The notes under the pieces: generated by a model | Seen by the model: the letters and a program-made list of their open reading frames with translations, nothing else | Told to the model about the DNA's origin: nothing | The model's database searches: none | Shown here: one piece after another, positions 23,246 through 30,343 of the stretch | Numbering within the stretch: position 1 is the first letter of the stretch | How the letters are laid out: every line of letters starts with the position of its first letter | NCBI GenBank assembly: GCA_038062615.1 | Contig: JBBTWV010000027.1 | Coordinates: 1-30,343, forward strand | Reading direction: 5' to 3' | Origin: JBBTWV01 sp038062615 | GTDB taxonomy: Bacteria > Patescibacteriota > Gracilibacteria > UBA1369 > UM-FILTER-53-11 | DNA length: 30,343 nucleotides | Made by a program: the position numbers and the translations under genes

Positions 23246-24826
23246 CTATAATACCGGTGCACCCACCGGTGCAGGCGGAGGTACTGGCACGGGAGCAGGA
23301 GCGGGGTCAAGTGATGGAGTTGGAGTAGGCGCAGGAGTTGGTGCAGTCGGAGCGGGCTTTGGTTTTTTGGTAATGGTGAATTTTGTTACTGGAGTTTTAT
23401 TGCCATCTACATCTACACCGTAAACGCTAAACTCATTTTCGCCATCTTTTAAATTGCCGTAAGAAGTTTTGGCGTAATATGCCCATGTTTTGCTATCGGG
23501 AATGTACTTGCTCAGCGCAAAATCGTTCACAAAAACTTTTTCGATCCCCTTCCCAATCGTTCCATCAATCTTTACCGAATCTTCCATCGTTTCTGATTTG
23601 TCTGTTCCGTTAAAACTCACCACTTTAGGCGCCGAAAGATCCGCCGGTTCTTTGGGCTTGTCGTAGAAAATTTCAATTTCGGCAGGATCACTGCGTTCAC
23701 CATTTTTACCAATAGCGGTGATGATAAAACGGTTGGTGCCACCCAAAAAGTTTCCATACTGGCTGGCGGCTACATAGGACCATTTTTCTGAGCCGGCTTT
23801 ATATTTTTGAAGGAGGTATGGCTCCGCCCTACCCGTAACATACGTAGCGACTTCGAGTTTTTCGGTGGCAGAGCTCACCGTACCCGTTATCGTCACCGAA
23901 CCGGCTTTGGTAGTACGTTCGGCAAGAACCGGTGTAAGAATCACCGGTGCCGAGAGTACTGCGGTAATTTCAGAAACTGGAGTCGTGGTGCTGCCAAGTC
24001 CCATGCTGAGAGGCGAGACATTGCTCTCTTGTTGCTGAGCCACGGCATCGGCTACGCTTACGGCCGCCGTTCCCACGCGATCTTCTTGGCGGTTCCATAT
24101 ATACCACTCGCTCGTGCGAAACTCATCCGAAAGCAAAACGAGCGGAGAAATGACCTTACTGGCACGCAAATCAGCGAGATCAGAAGCTCTCAAACTCACT
24201 TCTTGCCCCAGTGCAACGTCTAATGTCTCGGCCGTGCGCAAACGCCCCGCATTTTCGGGATCTTCAATTTTCACGGCGACGCTCACTTTTCCTTCTAGCA
24301 CCTGCACACTTTCACGGCTTCCTTGCGAAACATTAAAAATTGTGCCAAGCGAAGTCACTTCCAAGTGTTGCGTCATAACTTTATGCGCCGAGCGAACCGT
24401 CGGCTGATCCGAACGCATGATCCAAACCTGACCGGCGATCACATTCAAAGTCACGTCATCTTGCGAATCGCGGCTTTTGAGGCCGGCAATTTCCACTTCC
24501 GTCTCCGAATCCAAACGGATCGTGCTCTTATTAAGCAGCGTAAGAACGGCTCTGGAACCCGGCAACGTCCGAATCTTATCGCCTTCATTTAAAATGCTGC
24601 CATCAATGACGTTGGTCCACTGATCTACGCCCCAAATTTTCATCTCCGCACGCCCTGCCGCAACCGTTACCGCTGCCTTGTTTTCCAGTGACTGAACGCG
24701 TTTTTCTTGAAAATAATCAACAATCTGAAAAACCAAAACCACAATCAAACCAAGGATAATGAGCGAAAGGAACGGGAAAAAGAAGCTTCCAAGACGACGT
24801 GGCCTGCGCTGATAGGTTTGATACAT
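23246..24826 (-). CDS. FecR-domain membrane protein with Ig-like repeats
   Basis: 526 residues. A basic N-terminus (QRRPRRLGS) and one membrane helix (15-37) anchor it with the rest outside. Residues about 75-185 match the FecR beta domain (GSILNEGDKIRTLPGSRAVL, SEVEI-like strand, VIAGQVWI, LGTIFNVSQGSRESVQVLEGKVSV). Two Ig-like units follow (about 300-390 and 405-490), sharing W(S/A)Y-A-x-YGN then (T/E)N(R/E)F, and a Pro-rich tail ends the protein. Classical FecR relays iron signals to a sigma factor, but no FecI or TonB receptor is near, and FecR domains of this kind also occur in peptidoglycan- or surface-linked proteins. A structural or sensing envelope role is more likely. It is transcribed after dnaA, across a palindromic element. 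Confidence 0.85.
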   Translation of the reverse strand: MYQTYQRRPRRLGSFFFPFLSLIILGLIVVLVFQIVDYFQEKRVQSLENKAAVTVAAGRAEMKIWGVDQWTNVIDGSILNEGDKIRTLPGSRAVLTLLNKSTIRLDSETEVEIAGLKSRDSQDDVTLNVIAGQVWIMRSDQPTVRSAHKVMTQHLEVTSLGTIFNVSQGSRESVQVLEGKVSVAVKIEDPENAGRLRTAETLDVALGQEVSLRASDLADLRASKVISPLVLLSDEFRTSEWYIWNRQEDRVGTAAVSVADAVAQQQESNVSPLSMGLGSTTTPVSEITAVLSAPVILTPVLAERTTKAGSVTITGTVSSATEKLEVATYVTGRAEPYLLQKYKAGSEKWSYVAASQYGNFLGGTNRFIITAIGKNGERSDPAEIEIFYDKPKEPADLSAPKVVSFNGTDKSETMEDSVKIDGTIGKGIEKVFVNDFALSKYIPDSKTWAYYAKTSYGNLKDGENEFSVYGVDVDGNKTPVTKFTITKKPKPAPTAPTPAPTPTPSLDPAPAPVPVPPPAPVGAPVL

Positions 24827-24832
24827 CGGGTT

Positions 24833-24866
24833 AAAGTATAAAGTTAAAAGTATAAAGTTAAAAGTG
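24833..24866. repeat. 14-bp AT-rich tandem repeat before the FecR-like gene
   Basis: AAAGTATAAAGTTA occurs at 24833-24846 and 24847-24860, with a partial third copy. On the minus strand each copy contains TATACT, a -10-like hexamer, so the repeat doubles a possible promoter element 10-40 bases before the start codon. Confidence 0.8.
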
Positions 24867-24879
24867 AAATTTTCAGGCT

Positions 24880-25015
24880 GGCCGGCTGTGGATCATTTCC
24901 TGAAAACAGTTTTTTAAGAAGCAGAGCGAGCCACATGTGGCGAGCGTCTCCTGGAAGCCGCGAAGCGGCTGTAAGGGGGCTGCGCTCTACTGTTTAAGGG
25001 AAATGGCAGCCGGCC
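24880..25015. repeat. Palindromic MITE/REP-like element, family 1, copy 2
   Basis: 136 bp, inverted relative to 11706-11876. The ends pair: GGCCGGCTG (24880-24888) with CAGCCGGCC (25007-25015), then CATTTCCTGAAAACAGT with the complement of ACTGTTTAAGGGAAATG. Inside are the perfect palindrome GCCACATGTGGC (24930-24941) and the hairpin AGCCGC-GAA-GCGGCT (24956-24970). It starts one base after the dnaA stop. A TGTGGATCA at its edge is one base off a DnaA box, but is alone. Confidence 0.85.
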
Positions 25016-25016
25016 A

Positions 25017-26444
25017 TCAAAGCCCCATTTCTTTTTTGAGGGCGTGGATGTCTTGAAGCAGCTTAGAATCTTTCCCGAGCTTGGCGCGGATTTTGTTGTA
25101 GGAATGCAGCACCGTGGTGTGATTGCGGCCAGAAAAATGATCACCAATGGTGTCGTAGGAGTGTCCTAACACCTCATAGATGAGATACATGCAGACCTGC
25201 CGTGGGAGCATAATTTCGCGTTTGCGAAGCGTACCGCGCAATTCGCTAGAAGGAATGCGGTAGTAATCCGCCACAAGATTAATGACGTCATCGGCATTGC
25301 GAACCGAAAGCTTGGCATCCATCTGCTCTTTGCTGACGCCAACAATTTCACCATTGCGATCCAGACGACGAATAAGCCCACCTACGGACTTTACCGTCGG
25401 CGTAGTGTTCTCTAACCGCATTTGCGCGATGGCTTGGAGCAAAACACCCTCAAGCTCGCGAATGCTGTGGTGGACGTTGTAGGCAATAAAGTCGAGCACT
25501 TCCGGCGGAAGCATGGCTTGCTGTTCGGCACACTTGTTTTGCAAAATAGCCAGACGCGTTTCGTAATCGGGAAAATGAACCTCGGCCACCATGCCCATCT
25601 CAAAGCGGCTCTTTAAGCGCACCTCAATGCCGGCGAGTTCTTTGGGTGGACGATCCGAGCTCAAAATAATTTGGCGATTGGCGTTATAGAGCTCATTAAA
25701 GAGGTGGAAAAACTCTTCTTGCGTGCGATCTTTATCGGCCAAGAGCTGAATATCATCCACAATCAAACAGTCTACATTGCGGTAGCGAGCCTTAAAATCA
25801 TGGGCGTTATATTTTTTGATGGCATCCACCACCTCGTTTAAAAATCGTTCAGCGGTAAAATAAACCACAATTTTTTCGGGAAAGTTTTTTAGGATTTCAC
25901 GGCCAGTGGACTGAAGCAGATGGGTTTTGCCCAAGCCTACGCCGCCATATATAAAGAGCGGGTTCCACTGGGCACCAGGATTCGCGCCAACGGCTTGGCA
26001 AGCCGCATGTACTAAACGGTTGTGCTTGCCCACAATGAAGTTACTCAACGTATACTTGGGGTTGAGCATGTAGCTGACCGTTTCGTTGTCTACACGCACC
26101 TCGCGCTTACCAGGAAGTTTTCTCACTTTCTTGGTCTCGGGAACGATGGAAGTAAGCGGAACCTTGCGAGTGTCGTCGTCATTAGAAAGCGCGCTGTCTA
26201 CCACTATAGAAATGTCCGTTACGGTGGTATTTAAAACCTTAATCGTCTCTAAAATGCGATCTTGACAGTGCTGAGCAATCCAGCTGTAGGCAAACTGCGT
26301 TGGAACGCCAACTACCGCTACATTTTGATCAATGCGTAGCACCGCGGTATCGGCAAACCACGTAATGAACTGGTCATGTCGCAAAGTAGGATAAAGGCGC
26401 ATGAGCACCTGCCTCCAAAGTTCCTTTGTATCAGTGTTGTCCAT
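25017..26444 (-). CDS. dnaA: Chromosomal replication initiator DnaA
   Basis: 475 residues, complete four-domain DnaA. Domain I is ELWRQVLMRLYPTLRHDQFITWF; domain III is the AAA+ core with Walker A GGVGLGKT (167-174), Walker B LIVDD (227-231), sensor 1 LSSD (261-264) and the box VII arginine region RLKSRFEMG. Domain IV carries the DnaA-box-binding signature GRNHTTVLHSYNKI. It binds origin repeats and opens the origin with ATP. A TTG at 26477 is in frame, but the ATG at 26442-26444 is the family start. Its mRNA has a leader of about 123 nt that contains a GC-rich repeat. No dnaN or DnaA-box cluster is in the window. Confidence 0.97.
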   Translation of the reverse strand: MDNTDTKELWRQVLMRLYPTLRHDQFITWFADTAVLRIDQNVAVVGVPTQFAYSWIAQHCQDRILETIKVLNTTVTDISIVVDSALSNDDDTRKVPLTSIVPETKKVRKLPGKREVRVDNETVSYMLNPKYTLSNFIVGKHNRLVHAACQAVGANPGAQWNPLFIYGGVGLGKTHLLQSTGREILKNFPEKIVVYFTAERFLNEVVDAIKKYNAHDFKARYRNVDCLIVDDIQLLADKDRTQEEFFHLFNELYNANRQIILSSDRPPKELAGIEVRLKSRFEMGMVAEVHFPDYETRLAILQNKCAEQQAMLPPEVLDFIAYNVHHSIRELEGVLLQAIAQMRLENTTPTVKSVGGLIRRLDRNGEIVGVSKEQMDAKLSVRNADDVINLVADYYRIPSSELRGTLRKREIMLPRQVCMYLIYEVLGHSYDTIGDHFSGRNHTTVLHSYNKIRAKLGKDSKLLQDIHALKKEMGL

Positions 26445-26552
26445 AATGTTTAAGCTCAAGCCTCGCTCAGTCGCCAATCGCGGGGACGCTCTGGCTCCTT
26501 CTCTCAGCTTTCGCGCTCGCGCCGTGCGCTCGCAAAATTACAGAATGTTTAA
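26445..26552. repeat. GC-rich insert flanked by 9-bp direct repeats in the dnaA leader
   Basis: AATGTTTAA stands at both ends (26445-26453 and 26544-26552) and encloses 90 GC-rich bases. The 24 bases at 26510-26533 are identical to 4745-4768 inside gatA. The arrangement looks like an insertion with a target-site duplication, though nine AT-rich bases could match by chance. Confidence 0.6.
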
Positions 26553-26573
26553 CTTAACCCGGCTGGGATTCCT

Positions 26574-26601
26574 ATTGTAGTGAGGTTGCCCGAAAAGGCA
26601 A
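26574..26601 (-). promoter_or_regulatory. Promoter of dnaA
   Basis: On the minus strand TTGCCT (26596-26601), a 16-bp spacer and TACAAT (26574-26579). The -35 is half of an inverted repeat TTGCC-CGAAAA-GGCAA (26585-26601). Confidence 0.6.
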
Positions 26602-26620
26602 GGTAAAGCATGATGGGCGC

Positions 26621-27097
26621 GTGGAGCAAATTGATTTCTTAAAATTAGCGGACCTGGATGACCTCAAGCGGATTGATGATTTAGCCTTTCCTCAGGATGC
26701 CGAGGGCCGAGAGATTTATGAAGACCGCATAAAAACTTTCCCTGCTGGCTGTTACAAAATCACATTGGAAGGAAAAATGGTAGGGTTTTTATCATCCGAA
26801 TTGTGGAGCGAATACCATCCCACTATTTTAAATAGGAAGGCATCACTTTTTCATGATCCTGTAGGAAAAATCGTATTTGTTTCGGCGCTTGGCATCATGC
26901 CCGGTTACCAAGGCAAAGGTCTTGGAAGTCGGCTCCTCAAGATGTTTATTCAAAAAATGAAAAACGACAATCGTACATCCATCTATCTTCGTTCTGCAAA
27001 CAAAGCCCGGCCTTTTTATGAAAAGCACGGCTTTACATTCGTGAAGCAGGAAGAAGATAACGGCACGTTAAACGATATCTTGGAGCTGAAGTTGTGA
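26621..27097 (+). CDS. GNAT-family N-acetyltransferase
   Basis: 158 residues. The acetyl-CoA binding motif A is clear (VSALGIMPGYQGKGLGSRLL, about 87-106, with Q-x-x-G-x-G), followed by the motif B helix and IYLRSANKARPFYEKHGFTFV at the C-terminus, where many GNAT enzymes have the Tyr general acid. The amine substrate cannot be told. The start is GTG at 26621; no ATG is in frame upstream before the dnaA promoter region, and the first residues (MEQIDFLKLADLDDLKRI) fit the usual first strand and helix. Its stop lies one base from that of the convergent gene. Confidence 0.88.
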   Translation: MEQIDFLKLADLDDLKRIDDLAFPQDAEGREIYEDRIKTFPAGCYKITLEGKMVGFLSSELWSEYHPTILNRKASLFHDPVGKIVFVSALGIMPGYQGKGLGSRLLKMFIQKMKNDNRTSIYLRSANKARPFYEKHGFTFVKQEEDNGTLNDILELKL

Positions 27098-27098
27098 C

Positions 27099-27842
27099 TT
27101 ATTTCAACGCACCTTTGACCGTATCACCCGTGTGACCTTCAATTTGTTGAAGCGCTGTTCCTGGTGAATCAATGGAAAGCTGGCGCGGGTCCAGAGTCCC
27201 GGCGGCAACAGCTTTTATTTCAGTAACGTCATATTGATCAAGGTACGAAAAACTCGAATAGGCACTTGATGGTAATTCTGCAGTGGATGCCAGCTCTAAT
27301 CTTCGTCTAGCTTCTGCTGATTTGGCTGCAAAAATTTCCTGAGCCGCTTTTTGGATCTGACGCACGGTATGAGCCATTCTAAAAAATTCAAGAATATTCC
27401 TGAGTTCATAATCCCAACTTTGAGACTCCACAGCCCGGTCAAAAGCCGCTTTTACATACTCTTTGGTGATAGGAAGATCTCTTCTCTGGTCCATTCCCTC
27501 CAGCTTTCTTTGGCAATTCGTAATGAGAACATCAAGCCTTCCCTGGCCACTCGTCCCATTAAAAATCTGCTTGGCTACAACGTCATCTGTGGAAAGTCCA
27601 ACACCGCATACTTCTCGGTCCGTAGATCGCGTCGTGGCAATGCGTACTCCCCGCTCAAATGCCTCTTTGTGCTGAGGGCTTGAATACCCTTGCTCGCAAA
27701 TAAAAAGAACCAGCTCAAGAAGCCCGGGGCAAGGCTGAAGAAGATCGCTTAAATAAGTTCTCAGCTCTTCGGGAATGCCGGTAACTACAGAAAGTGCTCT
27801 ATCTTGGTCCACAGCTCCTGGAATTTCTCCTTCATCAGCCAT
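27099..27842 (-). CDS. Hypothetical protein, 247 residues
   Basis: No recognised family. Soluble, mostly helical (for example EELRTYLSDLLQPCPGLLEL, YELRNILEFFRMAHTVRQIQ, KAAQEIFAAKSAEARRRLEL), with an acidic start MADEGEIPGAVDQD and a less structured C-terminus. No signal peptide or membrane helix. The first residue is the ATG at 27840-27842; a TTG directly before it is in frame. A consensus -10 lies upstream, so it can be transcribed on its own. The 310-residue unknown gene lies upstream on the same strand, beyond an 18-bp palindrome. Confidence 0.75.
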   Translation of the reverse strand: MADEGEIPGAVDQDRALSVVTGIPEELRTYLSDLLQPCPGLLELVLFICEQGYSSPQHKEAFERGVRIATTRSTDREVCGVGLSTDDVVAKQIFNGTSGQGRLDVLITNCQRKLEGMDQRRDLPITKEYVKAAFDRAVESQSWDYELRNILEFFRMAHTVRQIQKAAQEIFAAKSAEARRRLELASTAELPSSAYSSFSYLDQYDVTEIKAVAAGTLDPRQLSIDSPGTALQQIEGHTGDTVKGALK

Positions 27843-27867
27843 CAAAAACAGATTGTTAAATCATTTC

Positions 27868-27873
27868 ATTATA
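27868..27873 (-). promoter_or_regulatory. -10 element before the 247-residue gene
   Basis: A consensus TATAAT on the minus strand, about 26 bases before the ATG at 27842. No good -35 is visible 16-18 bp upstream. Confidence 0.45.
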
Positions 27874-27905
27874 CGCTTAACTGGCCTCATTTAAAAGGCA
27901 CCTAC

Positions 27906-27923
27906 GGTCTGTACGTACAGACC
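27906..27923. other. Perfect 18-bp palindrome
   Basis: GGTCTGTACGTACAGACC, two bases after the stop of the 310-residue gene and about 33 bases upstream of the next -10 element. It could be an operator for a dimeric repressor or a short 3' hairpin (7-bp stem, ACGT loop). No T run follows directly. Confidence 0.8.
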
Positions 27924-27925
27924 TT

Positions 27926-28858
27926 TCACCCAAAAAGAGCACGGCGGAGTTGAGCCTCAAACATTTCCAAATTTGGAACGCTTGGCGGAATTGCCGCCGC
28001 GGGAACAACTAAATTTCCTCTGCCCTCCGATTCTCGTCGCAAATATTTCTCAATGTCTTGTGCTGTTTGAGGATGAGTCCTCGGTACAAATTTCCCAACT
28101 TGGCAGACGGCTATATCTTGATGCCATTGAGCAAGTCCTCCTAACACGAGCGCATTTTCAATTTGATCTCCCTCAATCATGGCATTCAAACGCTCCAATA
28201 CATCTGCCTGTGGCCTTCCAGCTACATCTAAAAGCGCAAAACAACGCAGGAGCCCAAGGAGAGCGAACGATTCAGAAAGAGGATGGTAGTCACGCGCCGT
28301 TTTAACGGTGATTTCGTAATGAGAACGGGCCACTAAAGCTCCCTTCTCAACCTGCGGATGATGTATATCGTTATGAGCATGAGCCGATGTTGCCGCGCCA
28401 AAGTACGCCACATTCCCTCTTTTAAGAGCGAGGGTAAGTTGATCGAGCTTTGTATCGAGAGCCTTAAAAACTTTCTCTGCTTCTCCAAAGAGACGCTCAG
28501 ACTCTGCGCCGTAATCTTCTCCACGTGGCGGGTCAACAGCGGCACGAAATCCATAGGACATCGCAAGATGCGTCTGCATATGAGCCCTTAGCCGAGGGTA
28601 TGAATCCGTTGGAAGATCAGGACGAATCATCATGGCATTTCCTCCAACTCTTGTTCTCACAACAGGCTCAACGTCTTCTTCAATTTCACCAACCATTCCC
28701 AAAACAAGCTTTGGATGTTGAGGCGAAAGAACGGAGAGCATATCCGTTTTCATACCGGCGGAACCATCCAGAGCTTCAAGAGCATTTAACGTTCTTTCTA
28801 CAAGCCTTCCTTCGGCAAATTGGTATGGATCCTCTATTCCAGGCATAACGACGGTCAT
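27926..28858 (-). CDS. Hypothetical protein, 310 residues
   Basis: No recognised family, no signal peptide or membrane helix. It contains a Met/Pro-rich start (MTVVMPGIEDPYQFAEGRL), a block with VGGNAMMIRPDLPTDSYPRL, a helical centre (GEAEKVFKALDTKLDQLTLA), then a His-rich stretch HAHNDIHHP and SHYEITVKTARDYHPLSESF, and a helical C-terminus. The clustered histidines could bind metal, but no known motif fits. The frame runs open up to 29023, but that extension is translated repeat DNA (28911-29053), so the ATG at 28856-28858 is preferred. It lies downstream of the RseP-like gene. Confidence 0.72.
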   Translation of the reverse strand: MTVVMPGIEDPYQFAEGRLVERTLNALEALDGSAGMKTDMLSVLSPQHPKLVLGMVGEIEEDVEPVVRTRVGGNAMMIRPDLPTDSYPRLRAHMQTHLAMSYGFRAAVDPPRGEDYGAESERLFGEAEKVFKALDTKLDQLTLALKRGNVAYFGAATSAHAHNDIHHPQVEKGALVARSHYEITVKTARDYHPLSESFALLGLLRCFALLDVAGRPQADVLERLNAMIEGDQIENALVLGGLAQWHQDIAVCQVGKFVPRTHPQTAQDIEKYLRRESEGRGNLVVPAAAIPPSVPNLEMFEAQLRRALFG

Positions 28859-28910
28859 ATTATCGCGCAACGGTGTGAGAAACAAGGCTGGGGTGACAAT
28901 AAATTTTCTC

Positions 28911-29053
28911 AAACATTTTGGCCTGTTAGGGAGCGGGATCATGTTTCGCTTCCTGCCGTAACAGGAAGCGAAATGCCGAGACTGCCGTCGAGGCAATCCC
29001 GCGACCGTTGCGAGGCCGTACATGTTAGGCCGAGCAACAAGCAGGCCCTGTTT
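28911..29053. repeat. Palindromic element, family 2 copy B
   Basis: About 143 bp, inverted relative to 16684-16857. The ends pair (AAACA...GGCCTG with CAGGCCCTGTTT), the next blocks pair (GCGGGAT with ATCCCGC), and the centre has a perfect 12-bp hairpin TTTCGCTTCCTG-CCGTAA-CAGGAAGCGAAA (28944-28973). Bases 29012-29034 are identical to the reverse complement of 16725-16747. It begins 24 bases past the stop of the RseP-like gene. Confidence 0.88.
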
Positions 29054-29077
29054 AAAAAAATTTATTTGCCACCCCGG

Positions 29078-30343
29078 CTAAAACAGCTTCACAATATCGC
29101 TATACGTCACCAAACCGATCATCACAAGCAGTAAGACAAAACCAATCGTATGCACCATGGCTTCTAAGCGAGCGTTCACGCGGCGTCTGAAAATAACCTC
29201 AACAACAATAAAAAGCAGACGGCCACCATCCAACGCCGGAATGGGCAGGACGTTAATAACCGCGAGCGAGAGCGAAAGCAGAGCGGCAAAACGGAGAAGC
29301 GCAAAGAATCCTTCTTGCACAAACGTGTGGGTATAGTAGGCAATCTGCACGGGGCCGCCGACGTCCCCCGGGACAGTGAATTTTGAGATGATAGAGCCAA
29401 TGGTATTCCCAAATGCCTGGACGGTAATGCCTGTTAAACGGACGCTCTCGGAGATCGCCTTTTTAAAAGCCGTCCAAGGAGCATAGTGCACTTTTTTAAT
29501 CTCCGTAAATGAAGTAATGACGGAAGATCTATAGACGGAAATTTCGGAATTTTTATACGAAGCCAGGAGAGAAAGGGCAATACCAAGCTCTTTTTTGTCT
29601 TCTCTCGTGGTTTTAATTTCCAGCGTCGAAGTTCCACGAAGAATCCTATAAACCAATTCTTTTCCAGCGTTCTGCTTAAGAACGTCCACCACTTGCTGAG
29701 GCGTGGTAATGTCCATGCCTTGAATATTGACGATAACATCTCGCGGCTGAAAGCCGGCCTTTTGCGCCACCGAACCGTCAAATACATCCGCCACGATTAC
29801 TTTTTTGCTGTCCGGCAAAACTACCGGAATCTCCAGCGTTTGCGTTCCGCGCAAAACGGAAAAAGTCACACTCCCCGACTCAGTCAAAATATCGTCAAAA
29901 TCTGAAGGATAGTACACGTTTTGGCCGTTCATTTTCACGATGACGTCCCCTACTTGAAGACCAGCCTTGGCACTCGTACTGCCGGGTTTTATTTCATACA
30001 CTGCAAGGCGTGGAAGCTCCGTGAACGGCTTGAGACCAACTCCAAAAGTCTTATCTTTACCCAGAAGTGGCACATGAAGTTTTTTAATGACTCCATCTCT
30101 ACTAGCCACGGTAACATCTACATCTTTTATCGCTTTATTCTTAGAAAAAATGGCAACCTGGCTGGATTCTTTAAGCGGACGATCGTCAATGGCTAAAATC
30201 TGATCACCCTCCGTGAGCCCAAAAGTTTTAGCCTTTTCGCTTATCTTTGAAACAAAAACACCAGGTGCACTTACCACATTTCCGGCAGCGAGATGCTCAA
30301 AAAGGTCATCTTCCGTCACAAGAAGCGGCTCAATTCCAAAACT
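29078..30343 (-). CDS. rseP: RseP-type site-2 zinc metalloprotease (5' part outside window)
   Basis: At least 421 residues, cut by the window edge. The frame stays open to base 30343, and the N-terminal HExxH zinc helix must lie beyond it. What is visible: three PDZ-like domains in tandem (VFVSKISEKAKTFGLTEGDQ; IKPGSTSAKAGLQVGDVIVK; DVFDGSVAQKAGFQPRDVIV), then the membrane segment with the third active-site motif NVLPIPALDGG, and a last helix near the C-terminus (TIGFVLLLVMIGLVTYSDIV). M50B proteases cut membrane-bound anti-sigma factors and signal peptides inside the membrane. Three PDZ units rather than the two of E. coli RseP is uncommon but known. The GTG at 30319 is not the real start. 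Confidence 0.93.
   Translation of the reverse strand, partial: SFGIEPLLVTEDDLFEHLAAGNVVSAPGVFVSKISEKAKTFGLTEGDQILAIDDRPLKESSQVAIFSKNKAIKDVDVTVASRDGVIKKLHVPLLGKDKTFGVGLKPFTELPRLAVYEIKPGSTSAKAGLQVGDVIVKMNGQNVYYPSDFDDILTESGSVTFSVLRGTQTLEIPVVLPDSKKVIVADVFDGSVAQKAGFQPRDVIVNIQGMDITTPQQVVDVLKQNAGKELVYRILRGTSTLEIKTTREDKKELGIALSLLASYKNSEISVYRSSVITSFTEIKKVHYAPWTAFKKAISESVRLTGITVQAFGNTIGSIISKFTVPGDVGGPVQIAYYTHTFVQEGFFALLRFAALLSLSLAVINVLPIPALDGGRLLFIVVEVIFRRRVNARLEAMVHTIGFVLLLVMIGLVTYSDIVKLF

Noticed and set aside
24880..26620. An origin of replication beside dnaA
   Set aside because: Only one DnaA-box-like 9-mer with a mismatch (near 24887) is visible, there is no cluster or AT-rich unwinding region, and dnaN is not adjacent.
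28859..29023. An N-terminal extension of the 310-residue protein up to 29023
   Set aside because: The extra codons are translated from the family 2 palindromic element and look random; the ATG at 28858 starts the coherent protein.

Overview
The window looks like ordinary chromosome from a small-genome bacterium, most likely of the Candidate Phyla Radiation (Patescibacteria), perhaps the Peregrinibacteria/Peribacteria side. This placement is an inference. It rests on compact gene packing, overlapping start/stop codons, few Shine-Dalgarno sequences, a TrmB-type regulator beside glnA, a membrane pyrophosphatase, and a large S-layer-homology surface protein beside many short proteins of no known family. 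TGA works as a stop codon throughout, as in the ATGA overlaps at 7286, 7672 and 8106, which argues against the Gracilibacteria/Absconditabacteria code. There is no rRNA, tRNA, CRISPR array, phage or insertion sequence.

Layout. 1-2640: glnA (minus) diverges from a TrmB-family regulator (plus). 2637-4520: a heptad-repeat coiled-coil protein and two tandem paralogues of unknown function (minus). 4575-7018: gatA, gatC and a RelE/AbrB-type toxin-antitoxin pair (minus). 7134-9544: a tightly coupled plus-strand operon of small lipoprotein, three-helix membrane protein, RibL-like nucleotidyltransferase, ftsX and recO. 9475-14152: bifunctional rel, a membrane/coiled-coil protein and a proline-rich disordered protein (minus). 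14328-16685: hppA and an 83-residue protein (plus). 16870-21591: rplY and a 1306-residue Cys-rich, Gly-rich SLH protein (minus). 21983-23240: ybaB and mltG (plus). 23246-26444: a FecR/Ig-like membrane protein and dnaA (minus). 26621-30343: a GNAT acetyltransferase (plus), two unknown proteins and a window-truncated RseP-type site-2 protease (minus).

The core genes cover nitrogen assimilation (GlnA), tRNA-Gln/Asn amidation (GatCA, with gatB elsewhere), stringent response (Rel), replication and repair (DnaA, RecO), cell-wall and division functions (FtsX, MltG), energy (HppA) and envelope proteolysis (RseP). Many promoters can be read. At least six share an unusual -35 of the form TTGCCY, and three of those would give nearly leaderless mRNAs (rel, rplY and one of two ybaB candidates).

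The least expected content is not protein-coding. At least two families of 110-175 bp palindromic elements recur in opposite orientations just after stop codons (11706-11876 with 24880-25015; 16684-16857 with 28911-29053), and one shows a compensatory base change that keeps a perfect palindrome. A further 24-nt GC-rich sequence occurs both inside gatA, in frame, and in the dnaA leader. These read as non-autonomous, REP/MITE-like repeats that shape the gene ends. I found no clear new defence or metabolic system; the nearest candidates for undescribed biology are these repeats, the proline-rich/membrane pair at 11890-14152 and the giant surface protein.
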